This document shows positions 37,901 to 48,732 of a stretch of DNA of 64,000 nucleotides, piece by piece. Every line of letters starts with the position of its first letter. Position 1 is the first letter of the stretch. Source of the DNA: Symbiodinium natans (lineage: Eukaryota > Sar > Dinophyceae > Suessiales > Symbiodiniaceae); NCBI GenBank assembly GCA_905221605.1, contig CAJNDS010002307.1:372130-436129 (forward strand), written 5' to 3'. Under the pieces are notes generated by a model that had not been told where the DNA came from, ran no database searches, and saw only the letters and a program-made list of their open reading frames with translations. The position numbers were made by a program, and so were the translations under genes.

Positions 37901-38284
37901 GGTGCTGTTGCCCTTGCTAGCTGGGAAGTGTGCGCAAATCCAGCACCCCATACCCCAAGGGTGCCCAGGCCTTGCAGTCAGCCACGTTTTCCTGCCTGCC
38001 GTCGGGTGCTCGAATGTGAAGTTCTCCGCCCAGCTGTGAGCACTTGAAGGGGCCTGCAGACCCTGAGAACCACGACGCAGCATGCCGCTGAAACCTGCCT
38101 GAAATCGGCACCGGGCGCATCGCCCACAACCGTCCGGGCACTGCTCCCAGTGCTGCTCCTCACTTTGCCAGCCATCGCCCTGCCCTCCACCAGGGACTGT
38201 GACGGCCAATGTCAAGGGGTGGGACGAGGAGAAACAGTCAGGTCTGGGCCTGCCAAGTTCAAGGAGCTGCGCTGCATCATCCAT
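34968..38284 (-). CDS. hAT-superfamily transposase-like protein with C2H2 (BED/TTF-like) zinc finger, multi-exon
   Basis: Five consecutive minus-strand exons (about 38284-37154, 37114-36737, 36821-36402, 36347-35874 and 35807-34968, limits approximate) read as one protein. Exon 1 carries CWIC followed about 30 residues later by HAGSQSH, a C-x2-C...H-x5-H finger of the kind that precedes hAT transposases. It is followed by SIALDVRQDLMLVRARF, which resembles the segment around the first catalytic Asp. The next exon has SRDRAHRAQSVMKGV, a region common to this family. The 35807 exon has TGTTGVERDLGQV, resembling the ER(s/d)F core of the hAT C-terminal dimerisation region. The first catalytic Asp is only inferred and the others are not placed, so an inactive or domesticated copy is possible. 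No terminal inverted repeats were found. Confidence 0.5.
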
Positions 38285-38730
38285 GACTGAGAGTCACAGC
38301 TCCGGAAGGCGGAGCCACGCAACGTGCTTTGACACACAGCATGCGCCTGCGTGTTGCATCTTTGAACTTTGAACCCACTGAGCCTGTCCTATTTCTGTAT
38401 GCTTATAGTGGCCCTTTGGCAAAACATTTACCTTGCTGCTACAATCACTTCTGGCTCATGCTACTTTGAAACGCTGCACAGGCATCGTCCGAAAAACTTT
38501 GACACGACAACTCTAGCGGCTCTACCGAAGGCTGTTCAGTCGACCAGAACGGTTGAGGTCAAAAGCAGCGGTCCTGCATCACCGTCAAGGTGAGTTGCGG
38601 CCGTTCGCCGGGCCTGGGCGTACTGCATGAATTGTTACTATTTGCCTACTTTAAATGTACTACTTCTTCAACGAACGTAGCAGACTTACGTACTGAGCTG
38701 AAGGGCAGAAGGGCCTCAAATGCCCCTAAA

Positions 38731-39519
38731 CGAACTTTTCTATGCCCGAAAAGTCTTCCCAAGGCTGCGTTTCTGGGTTTTCCGGGCACTGCAACAAGAT
38801 GGCTTTCTCTCTCTGCAATGCTGCTAACGAACTTTTCCGCTATGAAAAAGTTCGTTTGGGGCAGTTTCGGGCCTGTTTTCCGATCATTGCCTTCCATGCA
38901 ACAGCTCATGGATGAATGGAAACTAGAGAAGGCATTGTTGCTCCTTGCAATGGTATTCTTATCTTCTGAAACACAACGTTGTTGATTCTGTCCAGGCTTT
39001 CTGGTATGCTCATGTCCTGCAGGATCCGTGGTTTCAACAATTCAACGCTAAGCTAATGGAACTTTTTGCGGCCAAAAAAGTCTTGTGGAGCTGCGTATAA
39101 AGGCCTTGGAGCCTCCTGAAGCTTCAGATTGCTGAAACTTCCTAATGCTGCTTTAACGCACCAGACTGAGGTCAAGGGACACCAGAAGCGTATTTAGCCC
39201 CGCGGGCTTGAAAATGCCCCTAAATGAACTTTTCTGCGCGCGAAAAGTCTTTCCAAGCCTGGGGGTCAGCCTGACACAGCGACGCGGTGGTTTTCTCTCA
39301 GAAATGCTGCAAAGGAACCTTTCCGCCAAAGAAAAGTTCGTTTCTCGGGCTGCAGAGCATACTGGGTCAGCTCGCACAGGGTTGGAACCAGAGCTTGGAG
39401 GGCACCAACAACTGAGTACCCGGCCACACTCCTCTGGAAGCGGATTCCCCACACCTGTCATCTTTTGCTGTTTCTGGATGCAAGTGGCCCCAACGGACTT
39501 TTCGGGGCATAAAAAGTTC
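38731..39519. repeat. Strip of six short hairpins, stem GAACTTTTC / GAAAAGTTC
   Basis: Six imperfect 25-31 bp hairpins share the stem (C)GAACTTTTC-N5..8-GAAAAGTTC(G). They lie at 38731-38755, 38826-38856, 39059-39083, 39226-39250, 39314-39340 and 39495-39519. The loops differ while the stems are kept, as expected of structured RNA or protein-bound DNA. The flanks also repeat: ATGCCCCTAAAYGAACTTTT starts the first and fourth, and TTTCTCTCnGnAATGCTGC precedes the second and fifth. This points to duplication of a two-hairpin unit of about 490 bp spacing. Confidence 0.7.
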
Positions 39520-39767
39520 ATTCGGGTGGTTTTTGCAGCCAGAAACCACATGGACAGCGCCTGCCTGGCGCCAGAAGCACCAAAGAACTGTTCACTACAA
39601 GGGAGGACAGGGGCTTTGTTCTGACGGTAAGTCACTGCTGGAAGGTCGACACGTGCCGAGACGCGCAAGAAGTAAAAGCACAGGCACAACGTAGCATTGT
39701 CTCGCACAGCGCGGCTTCCTTGAGTGCCGGGCTGTTCTGCTGTCGGGCTCCGCCATGTAAGCCTCAA
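39153..39767 (-). other. Long open frame across the hairpin strip, probably non-coding
   Basis: A 204-codon frame covers hairpins 4 to 6. Its amino-acid pattern (short repeats around the stems such as GKTFRAQKSSFRG) follows the DNA repeat, and no domain is recognised. It lacks the TCAGNGTCA motifs typical of neighbouring coding exons except at the upstream edge. I report it only so that the 38.3-40.1 kb interval is accounted for. Confidence 0.2.
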
Positions 39768-40137
39768 GGCATTTCAGGGAAGGAGTTGCAAGAGCACAGT
39801 GACTCTGACATTCAACCAGGTGGCTTTAAACAACACGCAGGCCTGCAATGGCTTGCGGGAAGTAATTTGCACAACACCGAGCCGCGGGCTGCATCATCAG
39901 TCAGCCTCGTGACACGAAGTTGGCACACACGCTGCCGCAAAACAGATCCCTTGCTCGAAAACGTGCGACGGTCGGCATTTTCGCTTTGCTTCTCTGACAC
40001 TGACACTGTGTCTCCCTGACAGCCTCACGCTATCTGACACTGACAACTCCTGCGCAGTGTCACGTAGCACTGCTTGCAGCCCCATCTCCCTAACAGTGAC
40101 AACTGACTCCGGCGCAGCGCTGCTGCTGCGAGGGCTC

Positions 40138-40923
40138 TCAGCCCTGACGGAGTAGGACGCGGAGTTGCGGCGTGACGCAGTGAGCCAGCTTTTTGACTGC
40201 TTCTATGTCCACCTCACTGGGCGCGACTCTGCCACGGGCAGTTACTGAGGTCTGCAGCGCCTGAAACCACTCAGTAATCGTCGCCTGTCGATTTGGGTCT
40301 TCTGCACGTTGCTCTTGTTCACTCTCTGTCTAAACCGTTCCTGGCTCTAAATTCTCACGATTACTTACCCCCGGACTCTCTTCCCTGCCTCTGCTGCAGT
40401 TTGCAAGGTGTCCAGCGCGTCTGGCGTGAACTTCGTGGCGTACTGCTTGACGCTGACACTGTCCGTGTCACTGCGAACCTCACGAAGAACCTCTTCTGCC
40501 AGGTCCTTGAAGTGCTGTCTGGCGATGAAGAGGCAGTTGGAGCGTTGCGACCAGAACCGGATCTGTTGCTCGACCCGTCGTGTGTAGGTGGCGCCTTTGC
40601 ATGGCCCAGACTTCTTCTTGGTCTTGACACTGACAGGGACCTTGGTACGACGAGGCACAGAACGTCTTCCAAGGGACCTTGCACGAAATCACGCCGTGGC
40701 ACCGGTACGTTCAGAGAGGCTGGACTGGTCTTCGCTCGAAGTCGTCGGAAGACACTGACATTGCCCTGGCCCTCCTGACACTTCTCGCTCGGGCAGACCG
40801 CAGTTCGATGTGGTGGGAACAACCAGTCCTCCATCAGCAGGGACACCAGCTTCACTGCTGTCCCTGAAGAAGCAGACTTCGTTGCTGCCTGGCAGGCTGA
40901 TTTCTTGAGAAACTAACCGCCGA
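40138..40923 (-). CDS. Divergent histone H3-like (histone-fold) protein, two core exons plus possible tail exon
   Basis: Core exon 1 (about 40677-40377) begins with a basic tail (RRSVPRRTKVPVSVKTKKKS). It continues with QIRFWSQRSNCLFI...HFKDLAEEV and FTPDALDTLQTAAEA, which follow the H3 pattern of alpha-1 and alpha-2. Core exon 2 (40284-40138) follows a CGACAG acceptor and gives WFQALQTSVTARGRVAPSEV then DIEAVKKLA. Here RV-x5-DI has exactly the spacing found in H3 before alpha-3. Compared with H3, loop 1 has about ten extra residues (DTDSVSV), encoded by a run of the TCAGNGTCA-type motif. A K/A/S-rich stretch near 40923-40867 (KKSACQAATKSASSGTAVK) may be an upstream tail exon. Family assignment rests on pattern matching by eye; another histone-fold protein is the main alternative. 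Confidence 0.5.
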
Positions 40924-40929
40924 CCACTC

Positions 40930-41520
40930 TGCACACTGCCTGCGCTTGCCCAACCATGGCCTGAGCAGAAAACGCGCAAGAGTTGCGATTGCCCCACACG
41001 GACAATGTGATTACTTCTGCCTCGGCCCGGGCCTTGGTCTGTGTCGCCGCCCTAACCATGAAGCTCAGCGGCAAAATCGAAAGGCAGGGGCTTTCAATGA
41101 TCTCGGCTTCTGCCACCCTGCTTGGCCCCCAAAAAATGGCGTCATACATGTTTGGCCCACGCGTTCCCCAAGACATTTTTGGAGGTTGGTGAAGGCTGCG
41201 CATCGCTGCGCGGTTTCTGTCTCTGTGGGCTGCTGGGCAAGCAGTAGGTAGCAATTTTCACGATTGCCGCGAGACTCACAGCAAGGCTGCGCAGCACAAC
41301 GTCGCACTTACTCACAGGTATCACGCCGAGGCAAGGTTCCTCGCAGCTTTGGCTTGCAGACGTTGGGGAGAGGGTTATCTTCAGGGTTGAGGGATGATTA
41401 ATTAACAAACTTCTGGCTGTCACCAGACACGAAGCTGCAGCGACGGAACCTCTGACTCTGACGAGTGACATTGCCGGAGTCCATCAGTAAAAATCTCTGG
41501 GCTGGTGGCTTGCTTTGAAG
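40930..41520. other. Intergenic or intronic stretch, no gene assigned
   Basis: Frames here are open but mutually overlapping and without recognisable domains. The interval lies between the end of the unknown gene (41523) and the possible H3-like tail exon. It may contain the 5' part of the H3-like gene. Confidence 0.35.
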
Positions 41521-41522
41521 AC

Positions 41523-44500
41523 TCAGGTCTCCTCGGCTCCTGACTCTGAGAGTTGTTCCGCATCTTCCCCCAAACCCGTCAAAGCAGTGGAGGTGTCAGT
41601 CACTGCCATGCGCTCAGGCCCATGGCTCACCGGCGTTGCATCGTCGCCGCCCAATGATTGAGCGCGGGTCAGGACGCGCCCAGATGCACCAGGGCTGTTG
41701 GTGAGCGCGAAGCCGGGCGCCTGACTCTGAATGCACAACGCTACTTCCAGGAGAAGCCCCTGCAAAAGCACAGCGCGGGTGAGTTCGCTGGCGCAATAGC
41801 CTCGGTAGGGACGTCTGTCCCGGATGGCTGCCATTGCGGCTGAGAAGCCAGCGCAGAAGTCGATGATTTGTGTCTTTTGACACTGCTCCTCTCTGACTCT
41901 GGGATCAAAGATTTGGAAGAGCTCTCTCGCCTGGGCCTCGTCAGCCTCCCAGGCAAACATGTCGAAGCTGGCCGGGGCCTCACCCTCCTCTTCTTCCCCC
42001 CCGGTGTCGGACTCATCTTCCTTGTCCTTTTTGGTCTTCTGACTCTGATTCTTGTTTGCATCTTCCTCCGGGGACACCATCTGCAGAAGGAGTGACTCGG
42101 ACACTTTGTCATAGCTGCGGAAGGAGTATGGGCGGAGTGACATGCGAGTCCAAGCTCGGTCGCGGGAGTCGCCTCCGAGGTCGACAAAATTCCGGGAGCG
42201 CACCGGCAACTTCAAATCCTTGCTCAACACGACACTGATGCTTTCGACAGGCTCAGGGAGAGACGACGCGGTCGTGAAGACTGCCTGGCCGGACTCGCGC
42301 TTCTGCGCAGCGAAGCTTCCTGCACGGAATTCGTTGTTGTCATACACGAGCCGCAGGGTGCCGACTCGGTTCTGAAGCATCTCTTTCACGGACTCCCTCT
42401 GCTTCGCTTGCGTCAGGCAGGATGACACTGTCTTGGCATTCTTCGGCACGCGCCCATCGTGGACCAACAAGATGTCATCTTTGGTGAACATAACCTCCTC
42501 CTGGCTTTTCTCCCCAAACAAAACAGACATCACAGTCTTGAACCCCTGACCCATGACCGGCTTGATCCTGAAGGGGTGCCCAGAGGTCTTGTTGGGTCCA
42601 CAGCTCACATCCTGAGTCTTCACATCGTAGCGGAAAAGCTTCTGCCGAGCAGGGAGGGAACGCAGCGATTGCCTCCATGTAGATGCATCCACACACCGCA
42701 CTTGCAGGTCGCAGTACGAGTTCCGACCTTCAGCGCATGGTGTTGCGCAGCATGTCGAGTCATTCTGTCACTGCCTAGCGACAACCCGCGCGAGCAATGT
42801 TTCAGCTGAGGCACGGATCGTCGCGTCGTCCAGAAGCTCTTGAAACTTCACGTCGCACGGGTTGCGATGCAGCAGGTCTTTCACCAAAGGCGGCACCTGC
42901 AAGTGAGCAAAGGATGCCATGCGGTCCAGACCAGGAACCACCTTCTCTGCGTCACCCTCTGGCTCCGAATCGACTCTGACCTCTGGCTCTGCCGTGTCCT
43001 GTCGGGATACATACTTATATTTATAGCATCATCCATCATGGCTTGAGCAATGCACTTCAATGCACGGCACGGTCCTGGCATTGTTCCGTGTCCACCTTCT
43101 CGGCAGCGGCGGGCTGAGCATCCACAGGCTTGGGACTCACTTCCTGGGGCCGGGGATTCTCAAATTCCGTTTTCCGCTCCAGCAGATTCTGGTGATCGTA
43201 GAGTCCAGCTTTGGCGAAGGCCATCAAGCATGCCTGTCACAAGGATCTTGTGAGTCAAGTGCTCTAGTGGACACTGACAAACCTACAAACACATAATTAC
43301 CTGGCACTTGCTAAAGACAGGAGATGGCGCCAGTCTGTTGCCTCTTTACACTGCCCTGAGTCATGACGGATGCCGGTCACTTGTTTTACTTCCAGGGCTG
43401 CAGGTCTAACAACCTTTTAGAACTGCCTCGGCAGGAGTTTAAAACTCAAAATATACATCCCGGAGCCTCGGCAGAGGCGACAGGGTCGGCTTGCAGCACC
43501 TCCTCCAAAATGTCCATGTAGGCCTTGGATCCACGAAGAAGCTTTGCTGAGAAGTGAACGACTTCAGCAAGGAAGTCGGGGACTCCAGCCAGCCACGGAC
43601 AGGCATCCGAGCTTCTCAGCCCGGAGGAGCGAAATCCTGGCACTGACCCAAGGTGGGTAGACAAGACCTGGGTACTGTCGCCCTTCAGTTGGAACTTGCG
43701 GATCATGTAGTAAATGATCCTGCGAATGGCCAGGACCATGGCAATTTTGGTCTTCAGAGCGTCACCACCAATGTTCGGAGAGATCTTGCCATCCAGGATC
43801 CAGTCGGTCAATAGAAGCGAGGCGAACTCGAGCCTAGGCTAGCACCAAAGCAGAAGAGGTGTTCAGAAAACCTACAAGCTGTCAAGTCAGAAATGCCGAG
43901 CAAGACACAGTGAGCTTTGAAGGCTCGCGTCGCTGCGGACGCCTGTCTTGGCGCACAAGATGTCCAAGTTGCTGTGGTTGGCAAAAGTGTGCGCCAAGCC
44001 ATGCGCGCCGTACTTGGAATCCAGAGCAGCAATGGCCAGTACAGCCTCTGGCACCGCATCGAAACGTTCTGCAATTTTGAGCATGGTGCCAATGACCTTG
44101 TCGCTGAAGCTTTTGACTCCGCCACTTTTGAAAGACTTTGCCATGGATGCATGGCTGGAGTTCTTGCCCTCTCGCTTCAGCAAGCCCTCAAACTGTTTCA
44201 CAGCACGCGCACGACTCAGCCCTTGAAGGACTTGCGTGTCCGCCAACGAGAAAGCCTCTTCGGCGAGACACCACTTCCTTAATTCCAGGGCCTGATCTGT
44301 GGTGATGAGTTCAAACCTCACCCTCATGGATCGGGAGCGCTCTTCAAACTCGCTGGCATCTGACCCTGACATGAGACAGGCGTGCCAGGCGTAGTAAAAT
44401 GCGCATCCTTATCTGTGTGGAGCCGGTGAGGCACGGATCCCAACCCCAGCAAATGTGTCTAGGCACATGTGTTAACCATGCACCAACCATAATGCCGACA

Positions 44501-45165
44501 GGACACGATAGGCATCGTTGTTCAACGTCTCCACGAACTCAGGCTTGGGAGGAGCATCCGGCGAGATCGCCCGCACCGCAATGGCTTCGAGGAAACCATC
44601 CCTTGCAGCGTACTTTTGCTCTTGATGATCGTAGAAATGCTGCTTGGCGAGTCGCTCGATGGAACCTGGGAGCACCTATATCGCACGCCCTGACTCTGTG
44701 CAAGTGCCGACTGAGTATGCTCAGTAATTAGTGCAGGCATGACACCCAGGGTGGGGGGCAAACTTCGATGCACAAAGGACATGATTGGAATGTAGTCGCA
44801 GCACATGAGGCACTCGTACTTAGCGCTGGCACCCTGCAGCTGGTGCTTGTAGGCACCCAAGTCGAACGCCGTGATTCCATTCATGTCCATTGCACCCTTC
44901 TCACTTGCAGCCTCGCAGCCACGACAGGAAAAGCCCGTAAGGACAGACAATGACAGTGCCTATACCGGATGCATGAAAATTCTGCCTTCAAGGGCACATC
45001 CAGAACTGTCATGATCTTCCGCATGTGGCAAACGGAGGGCTGTTGCGCCAATGCGGCATCGAGAGCAGCATCTGACACTGATGTTGGCGATGTCTTCTGC
45101 TGCTTCTTGGCAGGCTGTTCGGCATCTGGAGCCCTCTTCGACGAAACTCGCTTGGCGCCGGTCAT
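41523..45165 (-). CDS. Large multi-exon gene of unknown function
   Basis: Translation probably starts at 45165 (MTGAKRVSSKRAP, a basic Ala/Lys/Gln-rich leader). Exons lie near 45165-44978, 44945-44735, 44675-44472, 44372-43887, 43811-43446, 43235-43066, 42995-42785 and 42701-41523. Two CxxC pairs (CRGCEAAS and CLMC, residues about 70-115) may bind zinc. The last exon has an acidic Lys/Glu patch, then IIDFCAGFSAAMAAIRDRRP and YRGYCASE. That segment faintly resembles the SAM-binding FxGxG region of DNA methyltransferases, but the glycine spacing is wrong, so I do not name it. Several in-frame TCAGNGTCA motifs occur (for example VRVDSE, NQSQK, LSESGAEE). The gene ends at a stop at 41523. Confidence 0.55.
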
Positions 45166-45169
45166 CGCT

Positions 45170-46475
45170 CACAAAACGCGGCGCACCAACAATCTGGCTG
45201 CTGAAGCCTGAACTGCTAATGGTATACACGTGTTTGCAGCAATGCCACTTCTGCAGCGACACGCTTCAAGAATTGTGGAAATGGAGCGGACCAACTTGCT
45301 GCAGGAAGCAATGACCCGGGATCCAGGCGGCTTGGCTGAACTTGTGGCGCAGTCAACTTGGGCACCTATGGTCACAGAAAAAAAACACCTAAAACCTTGT
45401 CGAAGCGGAATCACAGCCTGTGTCACAGGTGAATTGGCATCATTGAATACCTGTGCCCTAGGAAGGGTTTAGGGATGTTTAGTTTTCGGGTGTAGTTTTA
45501 TTGAGGGCTTAGGGGCCGAAAAGGAAAACCGTCTGCTACTCGAAGGCTCCACTTTCAGAAATGTAATCGCGGCTCTTGACATTGACTCTGAAGGTCATGC
45601 AATGGTCACGACTCAGTTTGCTGGCTGGAAATGTAAACATGTGGCGGTCATGAACTGCTGAATTGCCTTCAGTGACAAGTTCACGCAGCTCCCCCACATC
45701 CCATTGCCTCTTTTAAGGCTTTCAGAAAATACTTGCAGTGGAACCCTTGAACCGTGAACTCCATTTGCAGCAGGCTTTGCCAATTCGCCCACCCAATGCC
45801 CTTAATTGCTGCTAACTCAGGTCATGAATTCATCATTCAGGGTGTTCGCAACCCTGCGCCTGAGCCTTCAAAACTCGAAAGGCTCCATCCGCAAACCTAC
45901 ACTCTACATCCGACCCTCAAGGAGGCAACAGCTAGAAACTGCAGGAGCCGAGCCGTGACCTGGAGTTTTCTGCTTTTTGGTGCCATTGCGTTGCTTGTCT
46001 TGGGCTGTGGGGCTCTCATACACCTGAGGCAGACTTCAGGATCTGCAGCGCAGAGATTCAAACCTTTTCCGCCCAACCCCAAAAACGAAAGGTCTTAGAG
46101 TCATAAGATTCTGATAGGTCATGGGCTGGCAAAGCCGTGGTTCCCCGCATCTTCTTTTTCTTCTTCTTCTTCTTCATCATCTTCTTCTTCTTCTTAAAAA
46201 CTCCGATTCGAGCGGTTCTTTCAAGGGCCCCTGCGCATGCCGTGCGGTGTTTGACAGCCACAAGCGCAAGAGATTAACACGAAGAATGCCCCAAGGTGTA
46301 ACACTACTCTCAAATCTGTAGGAAATCCAGAGGGCTCGTACGGTAACAGGGTTCTCTTTATCGATCTGGTTCGTTCAGAAATAAGAGGACCTGTATTTCA
46401 TGTAGCAATCAGTTCTGTCGGCCGGCGAAAGTTGTTTGATCGATAAAATGGCACGACACAACTGGGGTTTAGGGC
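45170..46475. other. Intergenic region, no convincing gene
   Basis: A plus-strand frame of 114 codons (45754-46098) has one hydrophobic segment (TWSFLLFGAIALLVLGCG) but no other support and runs against the direction of all neighbours. A CTT microsatellite lies at 46149-46196. A single TTTAGGG-like trace occurs at 45463-45480. Confidence 0.5.
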
Positions 46476-48531
46476 TTTGGGCGGTGGCATGAGTGGCGTT
46501 GAGGAGCGAGGGCGCAGGAGGTCATCGCAACAAAAGCCTGGTCATAGCCCCTGCGGGCAATACCACACATTCATCGAAGCTAAGCCGAATCGATTCAGAC
46601 GGCGAAGTCAGTCGAGTTTGAAACTTGTCCGGAAATTTCCTTCTCCCGGCTCTCCCCGAGCCCGAAACCTTTATCCCCCGCCCGCTCCTGCATGTGATTT
46701 TAAGCCTCAACTTCGACTTCGACGACAACTGCTCGGGCCCAGAGTAGTTGAGGGTTGCGGGCTTCTGGTTTCGTTGTGTGGTTTTGGGTTGCAGGCTTCA
46801 GATCGTGAAGGGTTTTGCACGCTCGAGCTTCGCGAGCTTGACCTGTAGTTTCCCTGCACTTCCCCGGTACGTTCCCTGTAGTTTCCCTCTGGTTTCCCTG
46901 AGGCCGCAACCTTTTGGACCTCGCGTGCTCGGGGACGGGCCTGGCCCTTCGGGATTGAAGTAAGTGACTGAAGCAAACCTGATATAAGCCTCTGCCTCGC
47001 CCCAGATTTCCTTAAGCTTGGGCTTGGTTCCGGTTGGGGGTTTGGTGTCTGGCACGTTTGCCTGCCATGGTGCTGCGTGCCCTCGCCTTGGGGTTTGGGT
47101 TTAGGGAAAAAGGTTCGGGTTTCCTTGCCTCTTGTTCCCTCTATAGTTTCCCTGTAGTTTCCCTTTAGCTTCGTATTTCGGGTATCTCCCCTTTGCTTTC
47201 GGCAAGGGCTTAAGGGAGTCACGAATGGGGGGAGGGGGGGTTGCGGTTTCGAGGCTGATTTCAGGATGCAGCCTCCTGATCCAAAATTCTTGCTCGGTGC
47301 ACACATTGCACTCCTCAAGCAAAGGCAAAAGATCCCCACTGGACGTCCAGGGGGAAAGGTTTGTTTAGTTTATCAAGTGCAGCCCTGAACATCCTCGGGC
47401 AAGAGTTGTTTTCTTGCGCGGTGCACACACTGCACTCCTCAAGCAAACGCAAGAGATCCCCACTGGACGTCCAGGGGGAAAGGTTTGTTTAGTTTATCAA
47501 GTGCCGCCCTGAACATCCTAGGGCAAAAGTTGTTTTCTTGCTCGGTGCACACATTGCACTCCTCAAGCAAAGGCAAAAGATCCCCACTGGACGTCCAGGG
47601 GGAAAGGTTTGTTTAGTTTATCAAGTGCAGCCCTGAACATCCTAGGGCAAAAGTTGTTTTCTTGCTCGGCGCACACATTGCACTCCTCAAGCAAACGCAA
47701 AAGAGCCCAGACCCCAGACCCCAGAAAGGAAAGAACAAGACCCCAGATGCAACGAACAGGGATTTTAAGCCCTTGCCGAAAGCACAGGGGAGATACCCGA
47801 AATACGAAGCTAAAGGGAAACTACAGGGAAACTACAGGGGAACTACAGGGGAATTAGAGGGAAGAAGAGGCAAGGAAACCCTACACTTTTTCCCTAAACC
47901 CAAACCCTAAGGCGAGGGCACGCAGCACCATGGCAGGCAAACGTGCCAGACCCCAAACCCCCAACCGGAACCAACCCCAAGCTTAAGGAAATCTGGGGCG
48001 AGGCAGAGGCTTATATCAGGTTTCCTTCAGTCACTTACTTCAATCCCGAAGGGCCAGGCCCGTCCCCGAGCACGCGAGGTCCAAAAGGTTGCGGCCTCAG
48101 GGAAACCACAGGAAAACTACAGGGAACGTACCGGGGAAGTGCAGGGAAACTACAGGTCAAGCTCGCGAAGCTCGAGCGTGCAAAACCCTTCACGATCTGA
48201 AGCCTGCAACCCAAAACCACACAACGAAACCAGAAGCTCACAACCCTCAACTACTCTGGGCCCGAGCAGTTGTCATCGAAGTCGACCTTGAGGCTCAACG
48301 TCGAGGGGCCATGTCCAGGAGCGAGCGGGGGATAAAGGTTTCGATTCGGGCTCGGGGAGAGCCGGGGAGAAGGAAATTTCCGAACAAGTTTCAATCTCGA
48401 CTGATTTCGCCGGCTGAATCGATTCGGCTTAGCTTCGATGAATGTGTGGCATTGCCCGCAGGGGCTATGACCAGGTTTTTGTTGCAATGACCTGCGCCCT
48501 CACTCCTCAATGCCACTCACGCCACCGCCCA
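46476..48531. repeat. 2-kb inverted repeat with arms of about 740-770 bp
   Basis: The left arm (46476-47213) and right arm (47765-48531) are near-perfect inverted complements. The left arm starts GGGCGGTGGCATGAGTGG and the right arm ends CCACTCACGCCACCGCCC. Inside each arm are repeated GTAGTTTCCCT phrases (AGGGAAACTAC in the right arm). The 550-bp spacer is mainly 124-bp tandem repeats. Open frames in the arms encode repetitive GNYRE-type peptides and exist in mirror pairs, so I do not call genes. A large foldback element, an inverted segmental duplication or an assembly foldback are the alternatives; the differing spacer and small arm differences argue against a pure artefact. Confidence 0.8.
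47287..47705 (+). repeat. 124-bp tandem repeat, three full units and a partial fourth
   Basis: Units start at 47287, 47411, 47535 and 47659, an exact 124-bp period. Each begins TTCTTGCTCGGTGCACACAT and contains CCCCACTGGACGTCCAGGGG, whose centre CTGGACGTCCAG is a perfect palindrome. Units differ by a few substitutions (AAAGGC/AAACGC, CTCGG/CGCGG). They fill the loop of the 2-kb inverted repeat. Confidence 0.9.
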
Positions 48532-48732
48532 CAGCCAAGTTCAGGACAACCCTATCTCATTCAAGCAGTTACAGGGTCCTGTTAATTGATTTTTGCATAT
48601 GCTCAAACCTGAGGAAAAAAAGCAACCTGGTATGGTAAGTCTATTTTCTGGATACATATGACGCAGAAAGCTGTCTCTGACTAATTTTAACTTTTGGTCT
48701 GTAGTCGGACCACCCAACATTTGCCAACGCAC

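Noticed and set aside
41523-41870. Assignment of the last exon of the unknown gene to an N4/N6 DNA methyltransferase
   Set aside because: IIDFCAGFSAAMAAI resembles the SAM-binding motif only loosely, the glycine spacing is wrong and no catalytic DPPY/SPPY-type motif was found.
45754-46098. Plus-strand 114-codon frame with one hydrophobic helix
   Set aside because: Opposite to all neighbours, no start context, no family and weak composition; chance is likelier.
46707-48490. Frames encoding GNYRE/ETTGK repeats in the inverted-repeat arms
   Set aside because: They appear as mirror pairs in both arms and follow repeated TTTCCCTGTAG DNA; no domain or splice structure.
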